From: Pseudomonadota bacterium
GTDB taxonomy: Bacteria; Pseudomonadota; Gammaproteobacteria; Burkholderiales; Thiobacillaceae
Assembly (NCBI GenBank): GCA_030653935.1
Contig: JAURYL010000082.1
Coordinates: 18,688 to 82,687 of the forward strand
Direction of reading: 5' to 3'
DNA: 64,000 bases
Shown: positions 1 through 7,932 of the stretch, one piece after another
Position numbering within the stretch: the first letter of the stretch is position 1
Layout of the letters: each line of letters opens with the position of its first letter
Translations under genes and position numbers: made by a program
The notes under the pieces: generated by a model
Databases searched by the model: none
What the model was told of the DNA's origin: nothing
What the model saw: the letters and a program-made list of their open reading frames with translations, nothing else

Positions 1-302
1 CCCTGGTAACTGGATACCGCCTTGTAACTTGATGATTGCGTTGTGATTATCGTAAAAAAACCCGACGCTTTGTGCCACCCCGTTGGGATGTCGGCAGGAG
101 TGTCCAGCGTTTGCCGTTAAGGTGAAACAACCATGGCGGCGTGGGGCGGCGAGGTGCTTTTCCCGGAGGCGCCGCCAGCAGGCCAGTAGCCAGTCACATT
201 GAATCGCGTGGCTGGTTTGCAGGGTGCGGTTCGCCGCGCTCACCACACCCTGCATCCGGTTTGAGCACGCTCGTATCCTCGCGTTTCAATGCGACAGGCC
301 GG
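1..302. other. Gene-poor left edge
   Basis: No open frame here looks like a real gene on either strand; the frames present are short and overlap the yjgA end in shadow phases. The only structure I see is a dispersed repeat near 219-257. The edge could hold the end of a transcription unit lying to the left. Confidence 0.5.
219..257. repeat. Dispersed repeat copy 1, hairpin-forming
   Basis: Contains the core GCGGTTCGCCGCG flanked by GCAGGGTG and CACCACACCCTGC, so it can fold into a hairpin. Close relatives of the core lie at 11588-11618 (same orientation) and 24696-24716 (inverted). Three intergenic copies in 64 kb indicate a dispersed intergenic repeat family. Confidence 0.6.
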
Positions 303-812
303 CTAGCCGGTGGTCTCCCGCAACAGACGGAACAATTCGCGGCTGGATTTGGGCGGCTTGTTTTCGGTGGCTTCCCGGCGCGCGTTGCGGATCAATTGGC
401 GCATTTGCTGGGTATCCGCTTCGGGATGCAGGCTCTGCCATTCGGTGAATGCCGCGTCATCCGCCAGCAGACGTTCGCGCCAGCGCTCCAGGGCGTGGAA
501 TTCGGCCTTGACTGTGGCGGACTCTCCCCTGATCGCGGCCAGCTTTTCGAGGATGGGATCGGCATCCACCCCGCGCATCAGTTTGCCGATGAACTGCATC
601 TGCCGGCGGATCGCCCCGTTCGCGGTGAGTCGCTGCGCCTCCAGCAATTCCAGGAACAGCCGTTCCGGTAAATCCATTTTTTTCAGATGCTCGCGCGATA
701 GCTTCACGAGTTCCACGCCCAGCGCCTGCAAGGCGTTCATTTCGTTCTTGCGCTGGGTCTTGCTGACGTGGCCGTCCTCGAATGTGTCGTGGTCTTCTGC
801 GGGTGATTGCAT
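303..812 (-). CDS. yjgA: YjgA/DarP (DUF615) ribosome-associated protein
   Basis: A 169-aa, highly charged, mostly helical cytosolic protein that matches the DUF615/YjgA family over its full usual length. Recognisable stretches are KTQRKNEMNALQALG, LVKLSREHLKKMDLPE and a C-terminal RELFRLLRE. In E. coli the family associates with late pre-50S ribosomal particles and helps maturation. I chose the ATG at 812 because family homology begins with the SKTQRKNE block shortly after it; the frame stays open upstream but overlaps the divergent pmbA gene. The yjgA/pmbA head-to-head pair is a conserved proteobacterial arrangement, and the 49-bp gap must hold both promoters. Confidence 0.9.
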   Translation of the reverse strand: MQSPAEDHDTFEDGHVSKTQRKNEMNALQALGVELVKLSREHLKKMDLPERLFLELLEAQRLTANGAIRRQMQFIGKLMRGVDADPILEKLAAIRGESATVKAEFHALERWRERLLADDAAFTEWQSLHPEADTQQMRQLIRNARREATENKPPKSSRELFRLLRETTG

Positions 813-861
813 GGCATGCGGAGTGAAAGCGCGGGCGGGTATCATAGCGGCCTTTGTCCCT

Positions 862-2217
862 ATGTCAGGTTCTCCCGTGTCCGACAGTCCATTCAGCTTT
901 ACCCGCGAGGCTTTGCAAGCACTCACCGCCCAAACCCTCGAATTGGCGCGCGCCGGCGGCGCCAGCGCCGCCGAGACGGAGATTTCCGAAGGGAGTGGCT
1001 TGAGCGTGTCCGTGCGCCATGGCGAGGTGGAAACCATCGAGCACAACCGCGACAAGGGCATCGGTGTCACCGTTTATCTTGGCCAGAGGCGCGGCCACGC
1101 CTCGACCTCCGATTTTTCCGCGCCAGCGCTGGCTCGCACCGTGGAAAAGGCGCTGACCATCGCCCGCTATACCGCCGAGGACAATTGCGCCGGTCTGGCC
1201 GAGGAAAACCTGCTGGCGCGACTGCTGCCGAATCTCGATCTCCATCACCCCTGGCTGGTGGAGGTCGATCAGGCCGCCGAACTGGCGCGGGCGTGCGAGG
1301 CCGCCGCGCTGGGCGTGGACACGCGCATCAACAATTCCGAGGGCGCCTCGCTGTCGAGCCAGAGTTCACAGTTCATCTATGCCAATAGCCTGGGCTTCTC
1401 CGGGGGCTATCCGAGTACACGGCAGAGCCTCTCGTGCGCGGTGATCGCCGAGGAAGACGGCGCCATGCAGCGCGATTACTGGTACACCACCGCGCGCGCC
1501 GCCGAGGACATGGATTCCGCCGACGCGGTGGGGCGGCGAGCGGGCGAGCGCACGGTGCGGCGCCTCAACGCGCGCAAGCTGTCCACCCGCCAGTGCCCGG
1601 TGCTGTTCGAGGCACCCATCGCCACCGGTCTGATCGCCAGTTTCGTGTCCGCGATTTCCGGCGGTCATCTCTATCGCAAGTCTTCCTTCCTGCTCGATAG
1701 CCTCGGCAGCCAGGTATTTCCCTCCTTTTTCCAGATGCTCGAAAACCCCTTCCTGCCGCGCGGGCTGGCTTCGGCGCCGTTCGACGCCGAAGGTGTCGCC
1801 ACGCATGAGCGGGAGGTGGTGCGCGACGGCGTGATCCAAGGTTATTTCCTGGGCAGCTACAGCGCCCGCAAGCTGGGCATGAAAACCACGGGCAACGCCG
1901 GCGGCAACCACAACCTCGTCGTGCCTTCCACCGGCGAGGACTTCGCCGGCCTGCTCAATAAGATGGGGAGCGGCCTGCTGGTGACCGAATTGCTCGGCCA
2001 GGGCCTCAACATGGTGACCGGCGACTATTCGCGCGGCGCCGCCGGCTTCTGGGTGGAAAACGGCGTGATCACCTATCCGGTGGAGGAAATCACCATCGCC
2101 GGCAACCTGCGCGACATGCTCGGCGGCATCGTCGCCATCGGCAACGATGTCGAAACCCGGGGTTCGCGCCGGGTCGGCTCGATCCTCATCGGCAATATGA
2201 CTGTCGCGGGCGAGTGA
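862..2217 (+). CDS. pmbA: Metalloprotease PmbA/TldE
   Basis: 451 aa, the normal length for PmbA (TldE), the partner of the TldD zinc protease that matures microcin B17 and degrades CcdA in E. coli. Diagnostic segments are VSVRHGEVETIEHNRDKG near the N-terminus, the central FEAPIATGLIASFVSAISGG, and GNAGGNHNLVV followed by LLVTELLGQGLNMVTGDYSRGAAGFWVENG. PmbA itself lacks the HEXXXH zinc site, which resides in TldD; no tldD lies in this window. The start at 862 gives the family-typical N-terminus and sits 49 bp from the divergent yjgA start. It ends 58 bp before the TRAP permease genes. Confidence 0.93.
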   Translation: MSGSPVSDSPFSFTREALQALTAQTLELARAGGASAAETEISEGSGLSVSVRHGEVETIEHNRDKGIGVTVYLGQRRGHASTSDFSAPALARTVEKALTIARYTAEDNCAGLAEENLLARLLPNLDLHHPWLVEVDQAAELARACEAAALGVDTRINNSEGASLSSQSSQFIYANSLGFSGGYPSTRQSLSCAVIAEEDGAMQRDYWYTTARAAEDMDSADAVGRRAGERTVRRLNARKLSTRQCPVLFEAPIATGLIASFVSAISGGHLYRKSSFLLDSLGSQVFPSFFQMLENPFLPRGLASAPFDAEGVATHEREVVRDGVIQGYFLGSYSARKLGMKTTGNAGGNHNLVVPSTGEDFAGLLNKMGSGLLVTELLGQGLNMVTGDYSRGAAGFWVENGVITYPVEEITIAGNLRDMLGGIVAIGNDVETRGSRRVGSILIGNMTVAGE

Positions 2218-2275
2218 CGTCTAGCAGCGTGGACTCCGCCGCGAGCCATCCAGGCGACGGGCCTTGTTTCAGTCT

Positions 2276-2815
2276 ATGAAGACTCTCCTCGTCATCGCCC
2301 GGGCCATCGATGCGCTCAACGAACGCGTCGGTCGCGCCGCCATGTGGCTGGTGTTGCTGGCGACGCTGATTTCCGCCGGCAATGCCATCATGCGCTACGG
2401 TTTCGATCTTTCTTCCAACGCCTGGCTGGAAATCCAGTGGTATCTGTTCGCCCTGATTTTCCTGCTCGGCGCCGGCTATACACTTAAGCATAACGGCCAT
2501 GTCCGCATCGACATTCTTCATGGCCGTTTCTCGCCGCGCCTACGGGCCTGGGTGGATTTGATCGGCGGCGTGCTCTTTCTGCTGCCCCTGTGCGGCCTCC
2601 TGATCTGGATGGGCTGGGATGGCTTCGCCGCCTCCTGGGCGGTGAACGAAACTTCGCCGGATGCCGGCGGCCTCTCGCGCTGGCCGATCAAGCTGGCGAT
2701 TCCGCTCGGGTTCGGGCTGTTGCTGCTGCAAGGTGTCGCGGAATCCATCAAGCGCGCCGCTTTCCTCATGGGCCAAGGGCCGTTGCATGAGGAGCGGGTG
2801 GAGGAACTGGCGTGA
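2276..2815 (+). CDS. TRAP transporter small permease (DctQ)
   Basis: A 179-aa membrane protein with four hydrophobic segments, the size and layout of DctQ-type small subunits of TRAP transporters. AMWLVLLATLISAGNAIMRY near the N-terminus and WLEIQWYLFALIFLLGAGYTL are typical of the family. It pairs with the large permease encoded immediately downstream through an ATGA overlap, so the two are translationally coupled. The substrate cannot be read from the sequence. The in-frame TTG at 2264 is an alternative start; neither choice has a clear ribosome binding site. Confidence 0.88.
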   Translation: MKTLLVIARAIDALNERVGRAAMWLVLLATLISAGNAIMRYGFDLSSNAWLEIQWYLFALIFLLGAGYTLKHNGHVRIDILHGRFSPRLRAWVDLIGGVLFLLPLCGLLIWMGWDGFAASWAVNETSPDAGGLSRWPIKLAIPLGFGLLLLQGVAESIKRAAFLMGQGPLHEERVEELA

Positions 2816-4203
2816 TGTTCGAATTGATGGCGCCGCTGATGTTCCTGGGCTTGGTGGCGTTCCTGCTGCTCGGTTATCCGGTGGCGTTTTCCCTGGCGGC
2901 CAATGGCCTGTTGTTCGCCGTGATCGGCATTCTGTCGGGCTATTTCGGCTTCGAGCAATTGCAAGCCTTGCCGGAGCGGGTCTACGGCATCATGTCCAAT
3001 GCCACGCTGCTGGCGATCCCATTCTTTACCTTCATGGGCCTGGTGCTGGAAAAAAGCGGCATGGCGGAAGAGTTACTCGAAAGCGTCGGCCAGTTGTTCG
3101 GCCCGATTCGCGGCGGCCTCGCCTTCGCGGTGGTGTTTGTCGGCGCCTTGCTGGCGGCGACCACCGGCGTGGTGGCGGCGTCGGTGATCGCGATGGGCCT
3201 GATTTCCCTGCCCATCATGTTGCGTTACGGCTACGACAAACGTCTGGCCAGCGGTGTCATCGCCGCCTCCGGCACCCTGGCGCAGATCATCCCGCCCTCC
3301 CTGGTGCTGATCGTGCTGGCCGACCAACTGGGCGTGTCGGTGGGCGACATGTATCGCGGCGCGCTCGTGCCCGCTCTGATGCTTACCGGCCTCTATGCCG
3401 TTTTCGTGCTGGCCGTCAGTCTGGCGCTGCCGAATACCATGCCGGCGTTGCCCGTCGAGGCGCGTGGCCCGCGCGGCGGCGCGCTGTTGGTGAAGTCACT
3501 CACCGCCATGCTGCCGCCGTTGCTGCTGATCTTCCTGGTGTTGGGCACCATCTTCCTCGGCATCGCCACCCCCACCGAGGGCGGCGCCATGGGCGCGGTG
3601 GGCGCCTTGTCGCTGGCCCTGCTCAAGCGTCGGCTCAGTCTCGATACACTGACTCAGGCGATGGACGCCACCGCCCGGCTCACCACTTTCGTGATTTTCA
3701 TCCTGATCGGCTCCACCGTGTTTTCCCTGGTGTTCCGCATGCTGGAGGGCGATCTTTGGGTGGAGGGCATGTTGACCGCGCTGCCCGGCGGCGAACTCGG
3801 CTTTCTGCTGGTGGTGAATCTGTTGATCTTCGTGCTGGCGTTCTTCCTGGATTTCTTCGAGATCGCCTTCATCATCGTGCCTCTGCTGGCGCCGGTGGCG
3901 TTGAAACTGGGCATCGATCTGGTCTGGTTCGGGGTGCTGCTGGGCATCAACATGCAGACCTCCTTCATGCATCCACCCTTCGGTTTCGCGCTGTTCTACC
4001 TGAAAAGCGTGGCGCCAAAAGAGGTGAAGACCAGCGACATCTACTGGGGCGCGGTGCCGTTCCTGATCATCCAGTTGCTCATGGTCGCCGCCGTGCTGGC
4101 CTTCCCCGGCCTGGTCGGGGTGGAGACCGTCAAGCTCGACGACACACCAATCAAGATCGAACTGGAGCTGCCGGGGAATCTTTATATGCCGCCAAAACAA
4201 TAA
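2812..4203 (+). CDS. TRAP transporter large permease (DctM)
   Basis: 463 aa with about twelve hydrophobic segments, full length for DctM, the sodium- or proton-coupled transport subunit of TRAP carriers. Family blocks include GVVAASVIAMGLISLPIM, SGVIAASGTLAQIIPPS and GIATPTEGGAMGAVGAL. It overlaps dctQ by 4 bp. The extracytoplasmic binding protein DctP that normally completes the system is not in the window; the gene upstream is pmbA and the one downstream an OmpA lipoprotein. The cargo is therefore unknown. An organic acid is the family default, but other anions are possible. Confidence 0.92.
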   Translation: MMFELMAPLMFLGLVAFLLLGYPVAFSLAANGLLFAVIGILSGYFGFEQLQALPERVYGIMSNATLLAIPFFTFMGLVLEKSGMAEELLESVGQLFGPIRGGLAFAVVFVGALLAATTGVVAASVIAMGLISLPIMLRYGYDKRLASGVIAASGTLAQIIPPSLVLIVLADQLGVSVGDMYRGALVPALMLTGLYAVFVLAVSLALPNTMPALPVEARGPRGGALLVKSLTAMLPPLLLIFLVLGTIFLGIATPTEGGAMGAVGALSLALLKRRLSLDTLTQAMDATARLTTFVIFILIGSTVFSLVFRMLEGDLWVEGMLTALPGGELGFLLVVNLLIFVLAFFLDFFEIAFIIVPLLAPVALKLGIDLVWFGVLLGINMQTSFMHPPFGFALFYLKSVAPKEVKTSDIYWGAVPFLIIQLLMVAAVLAFPGLVGVETVKLDDTPIKIELELPGNLYMPPKQ

Positions 4204-4282
4204 CCCTGATTTCCAGTTGGCCGTTTTCTGCCGATAAGTTAATCTGTAATCAACACGTTACCAACAATCACTGGAGTTTTAG

Positions 4283-4960
4283 ATGAAGACCTTCGCGAAA
4301 CTGCTTGTCGTGGCGGTTCTGCTTTCCGGCTGTGCCACGAAAGAATATGTTCAGGAGCAACTCAAGCCCCTGATCAAGCGCGCCGACTCCCTGGATAACC
4401 GCGTCACAACCACGGACGCGGCGATCACTTCCAGCAACACCGGCCTGGCGGCTACCAGCAAGCGTGTCGATGACTCGGTCATCACCCTCAAGGTGCATGC
4501 CGACCGCCTGGGCAAGAACGAGGCCGATATCGCGCAGATTTCCAAGACTGCTCAGGATGCGCTGGAGCGGGCGGCGGCCGCCGGCAGACTGGCCGCCGGC
4601 AAGCTGGCCTACGAGGTGGTGCTGTCCGAGGACAAAGTCAAATTCGGTTCCAGCAAGACGGTGCTGGGCAAGGATGCGATGGCGGCGCTCGACGAATTCG
4701 CGGCCACGATCAAGAGGGATAACCGCATCGTTTTCATCGAAGTCCAAGGCCATACCGACAGCATCGGCAGCGAGGCAGTCAACCTGAAAGTGGGCCAGCA
4801 GCGCGCCGAGGCGGTGCGGCTGTATCTCTACTCCAAAGCGGGTTTCCCGTTGCATCGGCTTTCCGCCATCTCTTATGGCGAGAGCATGCCGGTGGCCAGC
4901 AATATGTATAACCCCGGCCGCGCCCAGAACCGCCGCGTGGTCCTGGTCGTACTGTACTGA
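4283..4960 (+). CDS. OmpA-domain outer membrane lipoprotein
   Basis: 225 aa. A short signal peptide ends in a lipobox (VLLSGC, Cys about residue 17). A helical, coiled-coil-like stretch covers about residues 25-105 and contains RADSLDNRV and alanine-rich heptads. The C-terminal OmpA/Pal-type peptidoglycan-binding domain (about 115-225) carries the motif VQGHTDSIGS and the closing NRRVVL. The layout suggests an envelope tether that anchors in the outer membrane and reaches peptidoglycan across a coiled-coil stalk. A GGAG ribosome site precedes the ATG, and a strong terminator follows, so this is a monocistronic unit. Confidence 0.88.
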   Translation: MKTFAKLLVVAVLLSGCATKEYVQEQLKPLIKRADSLDNRVTTTDAAITSSNTGLAATSKRVDDSVITLKVHADRLGKNEADIAQISKTAQDALERAAAAGRLAAGKLAYEVVLSEDKVKFGSSKTVLGKDAMAALDEFAATIKRDNRIVFIEVQGHTDSIGSEAVNLKVGQQRAEAVRLYLYSKAGFPLHRLSAISYGESMPVASNMYNPGRAQNRRVVLVVLY

Positions 4961-4976
4961 TTCCGTCGTGGGAAAA

Positions 4977-5003
4977 GCCGGGGCTTCGGCCCCGGCTTTT
5001 TTT
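4977..5003 (+). terminator. Intrinsic terminator of the OmpA lipoprotein gene
   Basis: Perfect 8-bp stem GCCGGGGC/GCCCCGGC closed by a UUCG tetraloop and followed by seven T. It begins 16 bp after the stop codon. A textbook Rho-independent terminator. Confidence 0.95.
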
Positions 5004-5122
5004 CGTCCGGCCGTGGCGATTGCCGCGATTAAAGCCATGTCTGGCTAAAGATTTCTCCGCGCGTGCCGATGGTGGCGGCAATCACGCAGCAGTTCACTCA
5101 ACAGGAACCACGGAGATTTCGC

Positions 5123-5692
5123 ATGGACGAAACCGGCAGTTACACGGTGCCCCCTTCCACCGCCGCGCGCCCGGACCTCGATTGGAGTCAGGTGCGCGAG
5201 ACCATCATGATGCTCAACCTGGCGGTGGCTCAGATCGAGATGGCGCTGAAGGAATCGAGCGGCTCGGTCGATGTGCTGACCAATTCCTTTACCGATATGT
5301 ACGGCAACCTGATGGCGCTGGTGGAGGAGGCGCGCTCCTTGCCCGATTCCCCCGTGAAGCAGGCCATCGAAGGCAGCGGCATCGCCGTTTCCGAGCAGAT
5401 GCAGCATGTCATCGTCGCGTTCCAGTTCTATGACCGCCTGTCGCAACGGCTGTCCCATGTCTGCCACAGCCTCGACGACCTTACCGGTATCGTCAACGAG
5501 CCCGCTCTGCTCTACAACCCGTTTGCCTGGCACGCGTTGCAACAGAAGATTCGCTCCAAGTACACGATGGAAGACGAGAAGCTGATGTTCGACACCCTGC
5601 TGCGTACCGGTGATGTCCAGGCGGCGCTGGATCAGTTTGTTTCCGCCAAGCAGGGCGAGGCCGGAAAATCTTCGGATATCGAGTTGTTCTGA
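5123..5692 (+). CDS. Unknown helical protein with CheZ-like FYDRLSQ motif
   Basis: 189 aa, no signal peptide or membrane segment, almost entirely predicted helix. The central segment around FQFYDRLSQRLSHVCHSL recalls the QDFQDLTGQ-type helix of the CheZ phosphatase and of related four-helix-bundle response-regulator phosphatases. The spacing of acidic and glutamine residues is similar, but I cannot claim catalytic competence. No chemotaxis or response-regulator gene lies nearby, so it may act on a distant partner. The start at 5123 gives a protein beginning MDETGSY, with a GGAG 8 bp upstream. Confidence is high for the gene and low for the function. Confidence 0.6.
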   Translation: MDETGSYTVPPSTAARPDLDWSQVRETIMMLNLAVAQIEMALKESSGSVDVLTNSFTDMYGNLMALVEEARSLPDSPVKQAIEGSGIAVSEQMQHVIVAFQFYDRLSQRLSHVCHSLDDLTGIVNEPALLYNPFAWHALQQKIRSKYTMEDEKLMFDTLLRTGDVQAALDQFVSAKQGEAGKSSDIELF

Positions 5693-5817
5693 GGAGGGCT
5701 GGTAGACATCAACCTGGAAACTGCGGTTGGCCGCTTATTTCCACCGGCAGACCGCATGGCTACAGGTAATGCAGGCATTGAGGGTACCCGGTGTTTGTGT
5801 GAATCCGCGTGGCTGAT

Positions 5818-5874
5818 GTAGGAGCGGGCTTGCCCGCGATTGGCGGTGGGTTTCGCGGGCAAGCCCGCTCCTAC
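5818..5874. repeat. REP-type palindromic repeat
   Basis: Two 22-nt arms, 5818-5839 and 5853-5874, are exact reverse complements beginning GTAGGAGCGGGCTTGCC, with a 13-nt spacer. This GTAGGAGCGGGCTTGCCCGC core is a widespread intergenic palindrome in Gamma- and Betaproteobacteria. It directly abuts the larger inverted repeat at 5880. Confidence 0.85.
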
Positions 5875-5879
5875 GCTTC

Positions 5880-6125
5880 GTTTAACCTTGATTCCTCGGT
5901 TGATCGCGCCCGAGTGTGGGTCTGCCGGGCCGGCTGGCAAGGCGCGACGACGCAGCGGGCCGGGGCCCGCAAGGAGGAGCAACGCCGCCAGACGGTCCGG
6001 CAGACCCGCACTCGGGCGCGAAGCGGGCTCACCCATTCGGTGAGCGTGATCGAAGGCGCAAACCTCAGCACCCATGCGGCCTCGCGAGGGAGATCGAGCG
6101 GTCAACCGAGGAATCAAGGTTTAAC
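5880..6125. repeat. Nested inverted-repeat element, 246 bp
   Basis: The outer arms 5880-5903 and 6102-6125 are perfect 24-nt reverse complements (starting GTTTAACCTTGATTCC). The inner arms 5905-5932 and 5993-6020 match at 26 of 28 positions (core CGCGCCCGAGTG). Inside lies a further stem GCGGGC/GCCCGC at 5955-5970, and on the right flank a hairpin GCTCACC/GGTGAGC at 6027-6045. The element can fold as one multi-branched structure. It has no credible coding frame. It could be a MITE-like non-autonomous element or a structured RNA. Confidence 0.75.
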
Positions 6126-6151
6126 TGCCGGATTCATCGATGGCGGTGACC

Positions 6152-6790
6152 TCATGCGCCGTCGCCGACGAAGGGATTGGATCTTCGCTCGAAGCCGAAG
6201 GTGCTCATGGGGCCGTGGCCGGGGATGAAGGCGATGTCGTCGCCCAGGGGGAAGAGTTTCTCGCGGATGGAGCGGATCAGGTCGTTGTGGTTGCCGCGCG
6301 GGAAGTCGGTGCGGCCGATGCTGCCCTTGAACAGGACATCGCCGACAAAGGCGTGGCGGCTTTGCGGCTCGAACAGGACGACATGGCCGGGGGTGTGGCC
6401 GGGGGTGTGGATGACCCGCAAGGTGAGTTCGCCCAATTCAACGGTATCGCCATCGTGCAGCCATTCCCGGGGCGTGAATGCCTCGGCGGGGGGGAAGCCG
6501 AACATTTCGGCCTGCGCCGGCAGGTTGTCGAGGAGGAAGGCATCGTCCCGATGTGGGCCGATGATCGGCAGGTCGAGCCGGCGCGAGAGTTCCAGGGCGC
6601 CGCCGACATGGTCGAGATGGCCGTGGGTGAGCAGGAGTTTTTCCAGAGTGACGTCTGCTTTTTTCACCGCTGCGAGCAGTTGTTCGATGTCGCCACCGGG
6701 ATCGACCAAGGCGGCGCGACGGCTGCCTTCACACCAGATCAGGGAACAGTTCTGTTGGTAGGGGGTGACCGGGAGAATGGTGAACTTCAT
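6152..6790 (-). CDS. YcbL/GloC-type metallo-beta-lactamase fold hydrolase
   Basis: 212 aa, the length of the short glyoxalase II-like YcbL family. The zinc-binding motif THGHLDH lies near residue 55. Downstream metal ligands are visible in HTPGHTPGH and in VGDVLFKGSIGRTDFPRG, with a final PGHGP. In E. coli this family (GloC) hydrolyses S-lactoylglutathione and related thioesters. A persulfide-dioxygenase role is less likely because the protein is short and has the GRTDFPRG signature of YcbL. Its ATG overlaps the stop of the upstream reductase gene by 4 bp, so the two are co-translated, consistent with a shared electrophile-detoxification role. Confidence 0.88.
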   Translation of the reverse strand: MKFTILPVTPYQQNCSLIWCEGSRRAALVDPGGDIEQLLAAVKKADVTLEKLLLTHGHLDHVGGALELSRRLDLPIIGPHRDDAFLLDNLPAQAEMFGFPPAEAFTPREWLHDGDTVELGELTLRVIHTPGHTPGHVVLFEPQSRHAFVGDVLFKGSIGRTDFPRGNHNDLIRSIREKLFPLGDDIAFIPGHGPMSTFGFERRSNPFVGDGA

Positions 6791-7875
6791 GCCGCGCCCA
6801 TGAACGGGTAGTCGGTGTAGCCCTTGGCGTCGCCACCATAGAAGGTGGCGACGTCGGGGGCGTTGAGGGGGGCGCCGGCCTGGTAGCGCGCCGGCAGGTC
6901 GGGGTTGGCGATGAAGGGCACGCCGAAGGCGACCAGATCGGCGCGTCCCGCCGCCAGCAGCGCGTTGGCGCTGTCGCGGTCATAGCCGCCGTTGGTCATC
7001 AGCACGCCTTTCCAGAGGTTGCGCAGTTCCAGTGGGTCGAAGTGGGGGCCGGCGGCGCCTGGGGCGTCCTTGCCCATTTCGGTGAGATGCAGATAGGCCA
7101 GGCCGTAGCGGTTGAGCAGTTCCACCACCCGGCTGAAAGTGCCCTTGGGGTCGCTGTCACGCATGTCGTTGAACGGCTGGATCGGCGACAGGCGGACGCC
7201 GACGCGATCCGCGCCCCACGCCGGGCAGACCGCGTCCAGCACTTCCAGCAGCAGGCGGGCGCGGTTGTCGATGCCTCCGCCATAGGTATCGGTGCGCTGG
7301 TTGCTGCCGTCGCGCAGGAATTCGTCGAGCAGGTAGCCGTTGGCGGCATGTACTTCAATGCCATCGAAACCGGCGGCCTTGGCCTGCGCGGCGGCGTGCC
7401 GGTATTGCGCGACGATGCCGGGCAGTTCGGCGGTTTCCAGGGCGCGCGGGGTGACGAAGGGTTGCGGACCCTGGAAGGTGATGGCGTCGCCGGCCGGGGC
7501 GATGGCGGAGGGCGCCACCGGCAGTTGTCCATTCGGTTGCAGCGAGGGGTGCGAGATGCGCCCGACATGCCAGAGCTGGCAGACGATGCGGCCGCCTTCC
7601 TGATGCACGGCCGTGGTCACCGCTTGCCAGCCGGCGACCTGGGCGTCGCTCCAGATGCCGGGGGTCAGCGGGTAGCCGACGGCGGTGGCGTCGATGCAGG
7701 TGGCTTCGCTGATGATCAGGCCGGCGCCGGCGCGTTGCCGGTAGTACTCGACGTTGAGCGCGTGTGGCACGCCTTCCGGGGTGGAGCGGTTGCGCGTCAG
7801 CGGCGCCATCGCCAAGCGGTTGGGCAGGGTGAGGGGGCCGAGGGTCAGCGGCGTGAACAGATCGATAGCGGGCAT
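6787..7875 (-). CDS. nemA: Old-yellow-enzyme alkene reductase (NemA-like)
   Basis: 362 aa FMN-dependent TIM-barrel reductase of the N-ethylmaleimide reductase/xenobiotic reductase family. Markers are LFTPLTLGPLTLPNRL with MAPLTRNRS at the N-terminus, IVCQLWHVGRISHP, the catalytic region GFDGIEVHAANGYLLDEFLRDGSN and the C-terminal LVAFGVPFIANPDLP. These enzymes reduce activated C=C bonds and electrophiles using NADPH. It is the first gene of a two-gene unit with the glyoxalase-like hydrolase. It is divergent from the thioredoxin/HEAT gene with only 57 bp between the starts. Confidence 0.93.
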   Translation of the reverse strand: MPAIDLFTPLTLGPLTLPNRLAMAPLTRNRSTPEGVPHALNVEYYRQRAGAGLIISEATCIDATAVGYPLTPGIWSDAQVAGWQAVTTAVHQEGGRIVCQLWHVGRISHPSLQPNGQLPVAPSAIAPAGDAITFQGPQPFVTPRALETAELPGIVAQYRHAAAQAKAAGFDGIEVHAANGYLLDEFLRDGSNQRTDTYGGGIDNRARLLLEVLDAVCPAWGADRVGVRLSPIQPFNDMRDSDPKGTFSRVVELLNRYGLAYLHLTEMGKDAPGAAGPHFDPLELRNLWKGVLMTNGGYDRDSANALLAAGRADLVAFGVPFIANPDLPARYQAGAPLNAPDVATFYGGDAKGYTDYPFMGAA

Positions 7876-7932
7876 GGCGTTCTCCAGTGCGGGTGCGTTA
7901 GCCTAGCGTCGCTTTCCCGACTCCGCCAGCCC

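Noticed and set aside
310..861. Extended upstream part of the pmbA frame
   Set aside because: It runs antisense through yjgA; family homology starts only after the ATG at 862.
5809..6228. Plus-strand frames across the nested inverted repeat
   Set aside because: Composition is repeat-derived, the frames run through both arms, and they overlap the 3' end of a real minus-strand gene.
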